This document shows positions 47,801-56,451 of a stretch of 58,890 bases of DNA, in pieces; the first letter of the stretch is position 1, and each line of letters opens with the position of its first letter. The DNA is from Planktothrix tepida PCC 9214 (GTDB lineage Bacteria > Cyanobacteriota > Cyanobacteriia > Cyanobacteriales > Microcoleaceae). The stretch spans positions 1 to 58,890 of the forward strand of contig NZ_LN889759.1 of assembly GCF_900009145.1 (NCBI RefSeq). Reading direction: 5' to 3'. Made by a program: the position numbers and the translations under genes. Under the pieces are notes generated by a model that saw only the letters and a list, made by a program, of their open reading frames with translations, was not told the DNA's origin and searched no databases.

Positions 47801-50204
47801 ACAGCGCCAGCAAGATATTCAGCAGCGTTTAAACCAAGTTCAAGCTGAAAAATATCAAGCAGAAGCCGCTTTAGAAAAAATGAGTCGAGAGCAATTGTTA
47901 AAACGCAATCAACTCTTACAACAGTTGTTAGGTGTTTCGATGGTGGTTGCCCTATTATTGGGTTTTACAACAAAAGTAGCGACTCATCAACAGCGACGGG
48001 CTGATCAACAAAAACAACTGGCAGATTTAGCAACCTTAACGGCTTCTTCCGAAGCACTTTTCTTCTCACAATATAAGTTTGATGCCTTAATGGAAGCTTT
48101 AAGGGCGGCTCGACAATTTCAACAATTGAAAGCCACAACAGCCCAGAGTCCTGAACTGACCACGATGGAAACTCGAATTGCAGCCACATTACAGCAGGCG
48201 GTGTATGGTATTGGAGAACGCAACCGTTTAGAAGGACATCTGGATGTCGCCTGGGATGTCTCTTTTAGTCCCGATGGTAAAACCATGGCTTCTGGGAGCT
48301 TTGATAAAACCGTTAAATTGTGGACACCTGAAGGTCAACTTTTACAAACCTTAGTCGGTCATACCGCCAGTGTCACGAGCGTTAGTTTCAGTCCCGATGG
48401 TCAATTACTCGCCTCTGCATCTCAGGATGGAATAATTAAACTTTGGTCTTTAGAGGCGGAGGTAACAAAAGTTAGGGGCCAGATGTCTGTTCCCTTAGTA
48501 ACACTCCGAGGTCATCACAAAAGCGTTTCCTGTGTCACCTTTTCACCGGATGGCCGTTTGATAGCTTCGGTATCTGAAGATCATCAATTAAAATTATGGA
48601 GTCGAGACGGGAAATTATTACGAACGTTTGTGAATGGGGCGGCGTTAACGTCCGTGGCGTTTAGCCCTGATGGTGGCGTTTTAGCCATCGCTCTTGCTAA
48701 TGGCATGGTAACCATTTTGGAATTGGATGGAACAATTCTCTACAATTTAGACCATACCCAAGATCCGAAGGAAACGGTTTATAAAGTCCAATTTTCTCCC
48801 AATGGTAAATTCATAGCCACGGTGGGACAAGATCAAACGCTGAAACTGTGGAACCGTCGCGGTCAACTGTTAAAAACCTTAAAGGGAGATGGCTCCAGAG
48901 TTTATGGGGTTCATTTTTCTCCCGATAGCAAATTATTAGCGACTTCTAGTGACGATAAGAATATTTATTTATGGACAGTGGAAGGAACGTTATTAAAACA
49001 ATGGCAAGGACATGGGGATAAAGTCACGAATGTTCAATTTTCTCCCGATGGCAAGACTTTAGCGTCTTCTAGTTATGACAAAACGGTAAAACTATGGAAT
49101 ATTGATCACATTCCTCTGAAAACCCTGACTGGACATCAACATCGAGTTTTAGGGGTAAGTTTTAGCCCTAATGGTGAGATATTTGCCTCGGCGAGTCAGG
49201 ATAAAACCGTGAAGTTGTGGAGTCGTACAGGAGCATTATTAACGACATTAACCGGACATCAAGATCGGGTGGCGACGGTGAGTTTTAGCCCGGATGGTGA
49301 ACTGTTAGCAACAGCCAGCTATGACCATACGGTGAAATTGTGGCAACTCAGTGCTGATGCCGAAACCCCCCAAACATCCTCTAGGCGGTTATTTCAGTTT
49401 GGGATGTTCCGGGGAATTCCTTGGCTGTTTAATCGCAGGACAACGGCGTTACCTGTTCAGAAAAAGCGAGTTTCCGTAGAATCAATTCAATTGCTCAACA
49501 GTTGGATTGCTCATGATGATAGCATTATGAGTGTTACCTTCAGCCCTGATGGGGAAACGATTGCCACAGCCAGTAAGGATAAAACAGTGAAATTGTGGAA
49601 CCGCCAGGGGGAATTATTACACACCTTAATTGGACATCATTTATGGGTTAATAGTGTTACGTTTAGCCCGGATGGTCAAGTGATTGTGACTTCTAGTGAC
49701 GATGGAACGATTAAACTGTGGAATCATCAGGGAACTTTGTTAAAAACGATTGCGGGCCATCAAGGTTTGATTCTCAGCGTCAGTTTTAGCCCCGATGGTC
49801 AAGTCATTGCGTCCGCCGGCTATGACAATACGGTTAAACTGTGGGATAGCAAGGGGAACTATCTCAAAACATTATTAAAGGGATCAAGTGATAGTGTAAC
49901 CAGTGTAGTGTTTAGTCCCGATAGTCAGTTAATTGCCTCAGCCAGTTTTGATGGTACGGTTAAACTCTGGAGTCGTCAGGATGGCACATTATTAAAAACA
50001 TTAGTCGGCCATCGGGATGGCGTCATGGGGATTAGCTTCAGTCCCGATGGTCAGGTTTTAGTGTCCGCCAGTCGGGATAAAACCTTAATTATGTGGAATC
50101 TCGATTTGGATAACCTGATTGATCGAGCTTGTGATTGGGTTTACGATTATCTGCGAACAAACCCTAAAGTTGGCAATAGCGATCGCTACCTGTGCCATCT
50201 ATAG
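44886..50204 (+). CDS. Large STAND NTPase with TPR region and 14 WD40 repeats
   Basis: A protein of 1772 residues from ATG 44886 (an upstream frame from 44841 adds 15). Order: an uncharacterised N-terminal domain (about 1-185), helical TPR-like repeats (to about 500), an nSTAND1-type NTPase (Walker A HGRSGVGKSS, Walker B LIFDQFEEFF), a membrane-like hydrophobic segment (LLGVSMVVALLLGF), and 14 WD40 repeats (FSPDG-type cores) that could fold as two seven-bladed propellers. Repeat 9 and repeat 10 are split by about 60 unrelated residues. Between the NTPase and the propellers a low-complexity tract encoded by tandem repeats is inserted in frame (47481-47634). Role: WD40 sensors with a STAND switch; ligand unknown. 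Confidence 0.9.
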   Translation: MNRLLDSQAVASVNQQGLHRLVRSVSLSQGQFSLVLVRCNSSQLRQQVLQAVQADSEITIELLILSAQTSTLYTTLSEYVQTHSPSALMILGLETVENLDALLSSTNQVRDEFRKQFNFPVILWITDDIATQLIRLAPDFKSWAAATIKFQLTTAELLDYLKLQANTLFTLAELKIKAWEPETQQTFQSSVSRSYPSDFAINSNRRRELELHWQDLQNRGYELDPALEAFRQFIFAQDCDANDHSEKARQHYQQSLAFLQHECLQKDVGCWFTVNRQGIVLFHIALTYCIQATRNPGIKHTLLLEAKNYFEQSQQIFEQAGRPDLAAGVLSHLGEVLQRLQLWEELQELAISGLKMHLIYGTASQLAQDYGFMAEVALRRSQWNQALALAQLALTILPELNRTASRGQCLLLLARCYQQQREWLQARQELELALEQTKPQYNPQLYLDILGELRNIYYHQGQYRKAFRIKKKQRELEHQYGFRAFIGAAQLQPPKQAINPSSLHGENIVTIAEEMMASCRQQDIQNLLHRLSRDDHKLIIVHGRSGVGKSSLVNAGLVPALKNTAISARGCLPVVIQGYTDWARELERNLANALLNCDTFKYPDESIKKLWYNVIAQSSTKPINFFQKTAETANSFILDSSSFVLKQLTQNADRNLLTVLIFDQFEEFFFVSQHQARRKIFYDFLKICLDLPFVKIIFSLREDYLHYLLECDYLLNLEAINNNILDKKIRYHLRDFTLAEAKTVIDRLTQRAKLKLEPALINALVADLADERQEVRPIELQVVGAQLQEEGEHGITTLSAYQKLGLNPKAELIKHSIEQVIQDCGQENEDAAWEVLFALTDEKFTRPIKTKAELITAARRRQEEADKGTRGWGDKGTGRLGDGGTRGLGDGGINTILAGGQHFDPSASSGHCKLSAKLSTIVEDREEPEAFIDVILESGLLLRRREEPEDRYQLLHDYLVLPIRQRYALQEQQRQQDIQQRLNQVQAEKYQAEAALEKMSREQLLKRNQLLQQLLGVSMVVALLLGFTTKVATHQQRRADQQKQLADLATLTASSEALFFSQYKFDALMEALRAARQFQQLKATTAQSPELTTMETRIAATLQQAVYGIGERNRLEGHLDVAWDVSFSPDGKTMASGSFDKTVKLWTPEGQLLQTLVGHTASVTSVSFSPDGQLLASASQDGIIKLWSLEAEVTKVRGQMSVPLVTLRGHHKSVSCVTFSPDGRLIASVSEDHQLKLWSRDGKLLRTFVNGAALTSVAFSPDGGVLAIALANGMVTILELDGTILYNLDHTQDPKETVYKVQFSPNGKFIATVGQDQTLKLWNRRGQLLKTLKGDGSRVYGVHFSPDSKLLATSSDDKNIYLWTVEGTLLKQWQGHGDKVTNVQFSPDGKTLASSSYDKTVKLWNIDHIPLKTLTGHQHRVLGVSFSPNGEIFASASQDKTVKLWSRTGALLTTLTGHQDRVATVSFSPDGELLATASYDHTVKLWQLSADAETPQTSSRRLFQFGMFRGIPWLFNRRTTALPVQKKRVSVESIQLLNSWIAHDDSIMSVTFSPDGETIATASKDKTVKLWNRQGELLHTLIGHHLWVNSVTFSPDGQVIVTSSDDGTIKLWNHQGTLLKTIAGHQGLILSVSFSPDGQVIASAGYDNTVKLWDSKGNYLKTLLKGSSDSVTSVVFSPDSQLIASASFDGTVKLWSRQDGTLLKTLVGHRDGVMGISFSPDGQVLVSASRDKTLIMWNLDLDNLIDRACDWVYDYLRTNPKVGNSDRYLCHL
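47481..47634 (+). repeat. Tandem-repeat tract inserted in frame in STAND gene
   Basis: First part (47481-47563) is a G-rich 8- or 9-mer array (GGGGACAAG, GGGGACTAG, GGGGATGG) encoding a Gly-rich, unstructured peptide; second part (47587-47634) resembles the CTTCGACAAGCTCAGTGC-type dispersed repeat seen at about 41490. Both are non-coding repeats elsewhere, but here they keep the reading frame. Confidence 0.75.
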
Positions 50205-50229
50205 CGTTAGGGAACACCGAACAGGGAAC

Positions 50230-50249
50230 AGACGCGCCATGGCGCGTCT
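50230..50249. repeat. 20-bp palindrome (CCATGG-centred)
   Basis: A self-complementary AGACGCGCCATGGCGCGTCT, related to the 28-bp palindrome at 5545-5572, 25 bases after the STAND gene. Possibly a transcript end or REP-like element. Confidence 0.8.
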
Positions 50250-50293
50250 CTCTACTACAATTTTAATGCGTAGTGCTATACCCTTATATCTTC

Positions 50294-50377
50294 TTATAAA
50301 AGCAAGGAAAGTAATAAAAAGCCGAAGAATAGGAGGGCAGATTCAAAAAATACTTGAAATTCTAATTTGCTAGTCAT
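50294..50377 (-). CDS. Small hydrophobic ORF (27 aa)
   Basis: ATG 50377 with AGGAG eight bases upstream, a strong ribosome site. The 27-residue product (MTSKLEFQVFF, then ALLFFGFLLLSLLL) has one predicted membrane helix. It is not one of the known small photosystem or cytochrome b6f subunits. It could be a type I-toxin-like peptide, a small membrane protein or chance; the combination of a strong site and a hydrophobic helix makes it worth noting. Convergent with the end of the STAND gene. Confidence 0.4.
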   Translation of the reverse strand: MTSKLEFQVFFESALLFFGFLLLSLLL

Positions 50378-50706
50378 GGTTTCAACTCCTGATAGGGGTT
50401 AGTCTTGTTAGTTTGTGGAGTATTCCCCGAACATTGCGTTTGCGGGAAATTCGTCTATTTTTACTGTTTTGCTCACCGCCTTATCTCTAATCGGGTGTTA
50501 GTTGAGGAGAATTAACCCCATAGTGGAGTAGAAATAGAACGTTGTGACTCAGAAATTAAGTAGGTTTAATTTTGAACAACTTAATCTTCTGGAATCTAAA
50601 CAACTTAGCTTTTCTCCTTACTCTTATATTGTATAATTTTTTTTCACGTCTGTACCTTAAGTTTTCCCCCTATTTGCTATTCTGTGATTAGTTTTATTAA
50701 TCCCTA

Positions 50707-51432
50707 TCAAGCGCTGGTTTCCCAAGAAGGCAGATAGGTGTGAAGACCAGACATGGGTTCCCAGTTGAGAATATCGTGTAATAAGGCTTGATAGCCTCGG
50801 ATATTGGGATGAAGACCATCAGCACTTAAGTGTAGCCGTCGCCAATGTTCTCCTCGTTTCAACCACAGGTCAAAAATATCGAGATAGGGAATCTGACGTT
50901 GTTCACAAGCTAACTGGGTGGCTTGTTTGTAGCGGTACTGGTCAGCGTGATTATAATAAAAACAATCGAGAAATGGCATCTTACTTTCATCCACAGGCAC
51001 CATTCCCACAAAGAAAACCGGACACAAATTGACGGCTTGATCTAACAAATGATTCAGTTGGGTATGAAAGTGTTCAAATTCTGTAAATGGCCTTCCATTT
51101 GCTCGTCCTAACCGGGGAGAATCATTCACCCCAACGGACAGAATCATTAATTCAGGCTGACGATTTCGGAATTCTCCTCGGTGACTCCATTCTTTTTCCA
51201 GCCGTTGGGAAACTTGAGCGACACCATTTCCTCGCACCCCTAAATTATAGAGGGCATGACCGGGATGGTTGGGAGACATCCACAGGCGACGTAAGCGTTC
51301 TACCCAACCCCCACCAACGGGATCACCAAATCCATAAATTAGACTGTCTCCGAGAGCAACAATCCTCATGGGAAGATGGGGGTGATAAGGCTTAGGAAAA
51401 TGGGAAAAAGATTGAGGAGAAAGGGTTCGCAT
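50707..51432 (-). CDS. SGNH/GDSL-family hydrolase
   Basis: A 241-residue SGNH hydrolase. Block I GDSLIYGFG (Ser30), block II NLGVRGNG, block III GVNDS and block V DGLHPN (catalytic Asp-x-x-His) are all present. Start at ATG 51432 with AAGG upstream; an internal ATG (51369) would remove 21 residues including part of the leader. Substrate is an ester, probably lipid, carbohydrate or cell-wall acyl; not resolvable. It is downstream of the pha operon on the same strand, separated by the terminator at 51739-51779. Confidence 0.9.
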   Translation of the reverse strand: MRTLSPQSFSHFPKPYHPHLPMRIVALGDSLIYGFGDPVGGGWVERLRRLWMSPNHPGHALYNLGVRGNGVAQVSQRLEKEWSHRGEFRNRQPELMILSVGVNDSPRLGRANGRPFTEFEHFHTQLNHLLDQAVNLCPVFFVGMVPVDESKMPFLDCFYYNHADQYRYKQATQLACEQRQIPYLDIFDLWLKRGEHWRRLHLSADGLHPNIRGYQALLHDILNWEPMSGLHTYLPSWETSA

Positions 51433-51738
51433 ACAAGCCTTCTTTTGAGGTCACATTGAAACCGAGGCGTTAAATTTTAGCACATTAAAATCCCTGACTA
51501 GCAGGCAGAATGCCTATTTTAGGGAATTTAAACTGCTAGTTTTAACATGAATCTAGTCTAGCCTTGCTTTCGTTGAAAAAAAAGTTCCTGATGAACCTTT
51601 AAGATTAGTTTTTTTAATGTTTGCTTGCTACCGATTCAATCCAGTGTTGCTTAAAGATAAACTATGAATATTAATGAAATAATATTCTGATTGTGAAGGT
51701 TTTTAGTTACAGTTCTTAATATTGGGAAAGATATATTC

Positions 51739-51779
51739 AAAAAGGGGAACTGAACTTAAACTTTAGTCAGTATCCCCTT
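51739..51779 (-). terminator. Rho-independent terminator of the pha operon
   Basis: In the minus direction, AAGGGGATACTGA pairs with TTCAGTTCCCCTT (one bulge) and a run of T follows. It lies 82 bases after the phaC stop codon. Confidence 0.75.
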
Positions 51780-51860
51780 GGTGTTTTTGGGGAGGGTTCG
51801 TTCCTAAAATCTGTATCAATACGGATTAGTCATCACCCCAATAGATCCTAGAACATTTTC

Positions 51861-52955
51861 TTAACCTCTGGCTTTTAACCAATTGGCAATAGTGGGGGGT
51901 AAATCCCGTTGCACTTTCCCACTCACATACATTCCAATATGTCCGACGGGGAAAGATTGGACGGTATAATCTTTACTACCCACATATTGTTTTAAGGCGA
52001 TAGAAGATGATGGATCTACTAAATGATCTTTCTCCGCATACAGATTTAAAACAGGCATATTCACCGCTTTTAAATTCACCTGTTTCTCCCCAATCACAAC
52101 TTCACCTTTAATTAATTTATTGCCTTGGTAGAAATCTTTTAAAAACTGCCGATAGGCTTCTCCAGCTTGATCTGGACTATCAAAAATCCATTTTTCCATC
52201 CGCATAAAATTCAGCAATTTATCTTGACTGCTCATAATATCTGGTAAATCCAAATATTTTTGATATCCCAATTGCAACGGTTTGAGCATCAAAAATTCAA
52301 GATTGAGGAAATCTCCGGGAACATTCCCCATCGCATCAATCATTAAATCGACATCTAACGCATCAGAACCTAGGGTACAACCTCCCCGCATATTGAGCAG
52401 GGTATTTTTCATTTTAAAATCAACGGGAGTCACCATCACAATTAAGTTCTTCACCTTGTCGGGGTGCATGGAACTATAACAGAGACTAAAGGTTCCCCCT
52501 TGACAAATTCCTAACAGATTAATTTTGTCTAATTGATGGGTTTTGCAAATAAAATCGACACAGTTATCCAGATAACCATTTAAGTAGTCATCTAAGGTTA
52601 ACCAACGATCGGCGCGAGTCGGATATCCCCAGTCGAGTAAATAAACATCTAATCCCAATTTTAACAAATTAGCAACTAAGGATCGATCTTCCTGTAAGTC
52701 AACCATAAACGGACGGTTAACTAAGGCATAAACAATTAAAACCGGAATTTGAAAGGGTTTTTCAACTTGGGATTTAAAGCGATATAAAATCACTTTATCT
52801 TCCTTATAAACCACTTCTTTAGGAGAAAAACCTACTTCAATATCTTCTTCTCGTAAACGGCTTAAATTTTCCATACCTTTCACGAGTTTTTGCGTTAACT
52901 CCACATATTCGTGGGTGGTATCTTCCAAACTTAATTGAGTTAAAAAAGGTAACAT
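51861..52955 (-). CDS. phaC: Class III PHA synthase catalytic subunit PhaC
   Basis: A 364-residue PHA synthase. The lipase-like box GICQGG carries the catalytic Cys151 (nucleophile), with Asp in EKDHLVDP and His in VGHIGMYVS completing the triad. Class III synthases are two-subunit enzymes (PhaC of about 40 kDa plus PhaE); the size and the adjacent phaE confirm this. It polymerises 3-hydroxybutyryl-CoA into polyhydroxybutyrate granules. Last gene of phaA-phaB-phaE-phaC. Start at ATG 52955. Confidence 0.96.
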   Translation of the reverse strand: MLPFLTQLSLEDTTHEYVELTQKLVKGMENLSRLREEDIEVGFSPKEVVYKEDKVILYRFKSQVEKPFQIPVLIVYALVNRPFMVDLQEDRSLVANLLKLGLDVYLLDWGYPTRADRWLTLDDYLNGYLDNCVDFICKTHQLDKINLLGICQGGTFSLCYSSMHPDKVKNLIVMVTPVDFKMKNTLLNMRGGCTLGSDALDVDLMIDAMGNVPGDFLNLEFLMLKPLQLGYQKYLDLPDIMSSQDKLLNFMRMEKWIFDSPDQAGEAYRQFLKDFYQGNKLIKGEVVIGEKQVNLKAVNMPVLNLYAEKDHLVDPSSSIALKQYVGSKDYTVQSFPVGHIGMYVSGKVQRDLPPTIANWLKARG

Positions 52956-52989
52956 AGGTTTAATTCAAGTTAGGGACTGTGGAATGGGG

Positions 52990-53008
52990 AACAGGCATCT
53001 TGCCTGTT
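52990..53008. repeat. Short hairpin AACAGGCA-nnn-TGCCTGTT, copy 1
   Basis: Eight-pair perfect stem with a three-base loop between phaE and phaC; the same stem lies at 54137-54155 between phaB and phaE, and a partial one near 51499-51512. Dispersed repeat that may modulate expression of the last two genes. Confidence 0.8.
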
Positions 53009-53037
53009 AAAAACCTATTAACAAAACAGGTCAACCG

Positions 53038-54042
53038 TTAACTTTCTGGTTCATACTTTGCCAAAGTTTTTTTCAACCGTTTAACTTCTTTTCGCAGTTC
53101 ATAAACGGTTTTATGAATTTCATCCACTTCGCTGCGAGAGGGCATATTCATCGCTTTCATCCAAGATTCCATTAATTCTTGTTGTTGAATGCGATAGGCA
53201 TTTAAAGCATTGAGAAAATCTCCATGAACTTTGAGATTTTCTTCCGAAACAAAAGTCTTCTCAAAAATATCATCAGAAACGATACTCCAGAGATCTTGGA
53301 ATTTCCTCCAGTCGGTAACGGGTTCGCCTTTTTCAGCTAACTCAACTAACTTTTGAATTAAGGCTTCAAAGGACTTAACTTGAATATCGGATAATAAAAT
53401 TTGATAATTGTTACTAGCGCGATAAAGATTTGTCCATTGATCAAATCCTTTGAGAATTTTATTATTAAATTCCCGTGTAATTCCTAGGGTGGGACTTTGC
53501 AGAAAATTCCCAAAGGTGGGTTGATAAAACATCTCCCAATACAGGTTATTCAGTTCGATCCAAGGTTGGCTATTTCCTGTCCAAGTTTGGTTTAATGGCC
53601 CAAGGGAAGACTCCATATAAGCCATCCAAACTTGATTAAATTTTTGGATTTGTTGAGAATATAATTGCCAAAGTTGAGTGGTATCTTGATTGATTTTTTG
53701 ATTTCCGAGGGAAAAATCATCTAATTGTTTGCGAATTTGGGCGGTATAATTCGTTAAGGTTTTTTGCCAATCCTCTCCGGCTTGAACTTTCGGTAAAATA
53801 TCTTGCCAAGCATCAAAAGACAACTTCAGAAAACGCATTAATAACTGTTGATTCTGCGTAAACCGTTCTGTTAAAGCGGTCATATTGGGTTTGGTTTCCG
53901 CATTTCCGTTTTCTTCGGTTGCTACTCCCATTTGATTAAACCAAGCTTTCCAAATTTGAGTTCCTGCATCTGTCCAAGCATTCACCCAATTTCCGGTTAA
54001 ATCATTCCAAGTTGCGGTTTCTTTATCCATTTTTTTCACCAT
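53038..54042 (-). CDS. phaE: Class III PHA synthase subunit PhaE
   Basis: A 334-residue, highly helical protein with the PhaE pattern (DLTGNWVNAWTDAGTQIWKAW; MPSRSEVDEIHKTVYELRKE near the end). PhaE activates PhaC and helps initiate the polymer. It precedes phaC by 82 bases. The opening has two Mets (54042 and 54030); neither has a good ribosome site, so the start is uncertain by four residues. Confidence 0.93.
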   Translation of the reverse strand: MVKKMDKETATWNDLTGNWVNAWTDAGTQIWKAWFNQMGVATEENGNAETKPNMTALTERFTQNQQLLMRFLKLSFDAWQDILPKVQAGEDWQKTLTNYTAQIRKQLDDFSLGNQKINQDTTQLWQLYSQQIQKFNQVWMAYMESSLGPLNQTWTGNSQPWIELNNLYWEMFYQPTFGNFLQSPTLGITREFNNKILKGFDQWTNLYRASNNYQILLSDIQVKSFEALIQKLVELAEKGEPVTDWRKFQDLWSIVSDDIFEKTFVSEENLKVHGDFLNALNAYRIQQQELMESWMKAMNMPSRSEVDEIHKTVYELRKEVKRLKKTLAKYEPES

Positions 54043-54136
54043 GAATTCAATTGTTTAAGAGGAACCCCACCCTCCCTCCCTTTGAAGACGGGAGGAGTTT
54101 TTAATCATTTTCTTGAATCAAACAAAATAGGTATGA

Positions 54137-54155
54137 AACAGGCAATATGCCTGTT
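54137..54155. repeat. Short hairpin AACAGGCA-nnn-TGCCTGTT, copy 2
   Basis: Perfect eight-pair stem with loop ATA, in the 132-base phaB-phaE gap. Same element as 52990-53008. Confidence 0.8.
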
Positions 54156-54174
54156 CCACTGTCTTGAGTGATGT

Positions 54175-54897
54175 TTAAGTATGATGGGCTCCATTAACTC
54201 TGAGGACTTCTCCGGTTACATAACTACTAGCAACTGGAGATAACAGAAATGCACAAGCCCAAGCAATATCTTCGGGTTCTCCAAAGCGACGGAATGGGAT
54301 TTCTGCAATAATTTTTTCTTTGATATTATCGGCGATCACTTTGGTCATTTCGGTATTAATAAATCCAGGGGCGATCGCATTTGCCCGTACATTATAACGC
54401 GCCGCTTCTCTAGCTAAAGATTTGACTAAACCAATCACAGCCGCTTTCGTTGCGGCATAGTTGGTTTGACCCGCATTACCGCGATCACCTGAAATCGAAC
54501 TAATGGCAACAATTGACCCAGATTTTTGTTCATACATTCCCGCAACAAAGGGTTTAATCGTATTCACAACCCCTTTTAAATTAACATTAATCACCGCATC
54601 CCAATCGGCGGGAGACAGTTTCCCAAAAAAGTTATCACGGGTAATCCCAGCGTTAGCCACAACCCCATAAACCGGCCCTAATTTTTTAGCAATTTTTTTG
54701 CCAACAGCCTCCATTTCTTCTAAATTCGTGACATCGGCTTTCGTTGCAAAGGCAGCCGGATGATCATCGGGAATATTAATATCGACAAAAGCAACTTTTG
54801 CCCCTAATTCGGTTAATAAAGAGACAATTGTTGCCCCAATTCCTCGACCGCCACCCGTGACAAAAATGACTTTATCTTCTAAACCTAAAGAAACCAT
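54175..54897 (-). CDS. phaB: Acetoacetyl-CoA reductase PhaB
   Basis: A 240-residue NADPH-dependent SDR. GGGRGIG (15-21), NAGITRD (82-88), the catalytic Ser134, Tyr147 and Lys151 (NYAATK), and the PhaB-type FRRFGEPEDIAWACAFLLS end are all seen. It reduces acetoacetyl-CoA to (R)-3-hydroxybutyryl-CoA for PhaEC. 45 bases after phaA. Confidence 0.95.
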   Translation of the reverse strand: MVSLGLEDKVIFVTGGGRGIGATIVSLLTELGAKVAFVDINIPDDHPAAFATKADVTNLEEMEAVGKKIAKKLGPVYGVVANAGITRDNFFGKLSPADWDAVINVNLKGVVNTIKPFVAGMYEQKSGSIVAISSISGDRGNAGQTNYAATKAAVIGLVKSLAREAARYNVRANAIAPGFINTEMTKVIADNIKEKIIAEIPFRRFGEPEDIAWACAFLLSPVASSYVTGEVLRVNGAHHT

Positions 54898-54942
54898 ACT
54901 GTTTACTCCAATTTAAGTGATTAGTCTGAATGCTCAATGCTT

Positions 54943-56133
54943 TTAAACTCGTTCAATGGCTAAAGCCGTACCGCCTCCGGTTCCATGACATAAGGCGGCT
55001 AACCCCAGGGTTTTATCCTGCTCTTTTAAGGCATTCAACAAGGTGACAATAATTCGGGTTCCTGATGCGCCAATAGGATGTCCTAAAGCGATCGCACCGC
55101 CATTCACATTCATTTTGTCAAAAGGAACGCCTAACATTTGATTGAATAAACAACTACTGACCGCAAAGGCTTCATTATTTTCTACTAAATCAAAATCAGC
55201 AATTGTCATATTCAATTTAGTCAGAAGTTTCTGGGTTGCCAGTATCGGAATTTCCGTAAATCGCCAAGTTTCACCTCCGGCTAAAGTTCCTGACATCAGT
55301 TTAGCTAAGGGCGTTAAACCGTATTTTTCCACCGCTTGAGCACTGGCTAAAACGACAGCCGCAGCCCCATCGGAAAGTTGACTACTATTTCCCGCCGTTA
55401 ATATTCCCTCTTTACTAAAAGCTGGACGTAATTTAGCTAAACTTTCTAAGGTTGTTTCCGGGCGAATTCCTTCATCTTGATCGAGAATTTGGGTGCCTTT
55501 TTTACTCACAATTTCTATCGGGGCAATTTCCGCTTTAAAGATTCCCCGTTGAGTCGCTTCTGTCGCGCGTTTGTGGGAATAAAACGCCACTTCATCTAAA
55601 TTTTGCCGGGTGAACCCATGTTCAGCAGCCACTCGTTCGGTTTCATCCCCCATTCCCTCTCCGGTGGTGGGGTCAGTTAACCCGTCATACACCAGAATAT
55701 CAATTAACTGTTCCGGTGCACCCATGAGGAATTTATATCCCCATCTCGCCCGTTGGGAGAGATAAAATCCGGTTTGAGACATGGATTCTATGCCTCCGGC
55801 TAAGACGAGATCGGCTTCTCCGGCCCGAATGGCGGTTGCGGCATTAATCAGGGTCATCATACCGGAGGAACACACCATATCCACCGCATATCCATCCACA
55901 TGGGCGGGAATTCCAGCTTTCAGGGCAGCTTGGCGAGGAATGAGTTGTCCGTGTCCGGCGCGGAGAACGTTTCCCAAAATGTAGAGGTCTAAGGCATCGC
56001 TGGGAACTCCTCCGCGTTCCAATGCAGCTTTGATGACGTGGGCCCCGAGATCGGAAGGAGAAAAACCTGCTAAGGAACCGCCAAAACGACCGAGGGGGGT
56101 GCGGACTGCTGAAACGATATACACATCAAGCAC
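54943..56133 (-). CDS. phaA: Acetyl-CoA acetyltransferase (beta-ketothiolase) PhaA
   Basis: A 396-residue thiolase. Acyl-accepting Cys88 in DMVCSSGM, His352 in IALGHPIGASG, and Cys382 in ALCHGTGGG, the standard two-cysteine set. It condenses two acetyl-CoA to acetoacetyl-CoA, the first step of PHB. First gene of the operon, whose promoter is in the gap to the 56452 gene, transcribed divergently. Confidence 0.96.
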   Translation of the reverse strand: MLDVYIVSAVRTPLGRFGGSLAGFSPSDLGAHVIKAALERGGVPSDALDLYILGNVLRAGHGQLIPRQAALKAGIPAHVDGYAVDMVCSSGMMTLINAATAIRAGEADLVLAGGIESMSQTGFYLSQRARWGYKFLMGAPEQLIDILVYDGLTDPTTGEGMGDETERVAAEHGFTRQNLDEVAFYSHKRATEATQRGIFKAEIAPIEIVSKKGTQILDQDEGIRPETTLESLAKLRPAFSKEGILTAGNSSQLSDGAAAVVLASAQAVEKYGLTPLAKLMSGTLAGGETWRFTEIPILATQKLLTKLNMTIADFDLVENNEAFAVSSCLFNQMLGVPFDKMNVNGGAIALGHPIGASGTRIIVTLLNALKEQDKTLGLAALCHGTGGGTALAIERV

Positions 56134-56390
56134 TAATCCCTGCTCCTCTTGCTAAAACTTTTAAGAACAATGATTCTTTTTTATCATATTTGAGGAGTAT
56201 AAATTCCTAAATAAAGTATTAAGAATCGAAGAAAAATGATTAAGAATCAAGACGTTAATGTTAAGAATTGAACATTAAATATTAAGTTTTGAAAAAATCA
56301 GCAACGGGAGAACGGCTCAGAACAGGATAGAAAAGCCTTGTGATGAGTTGTGATCGCACAGCACTATCCTTAAAATAATTCTGTTTTTGC

Positions 56391-56420
56391 TTGACACAAA
56401 CCAGAAAATTGAGCTATACT
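56391..56420 (+). promoter_or_regulatory. Consensus-like sigma-70 promoter
   Basis: TTGACA (56391-56396), 18-base spacer, TATACT (56415-56420). It drives the small 77-residue gene starting at 56452. Confidence 0.7.
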
Positions 56421-56451
56421 TAATAAAAGCTGTAAAAAAATATAGGGAAAA

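Noticed and set aside
48200-50204. CRISPR-like regular repeats
   Set aside because: The periodicity is about 40 codons of WD40 protein repeats; no 25-40 bp identical repeats with unique spacers.
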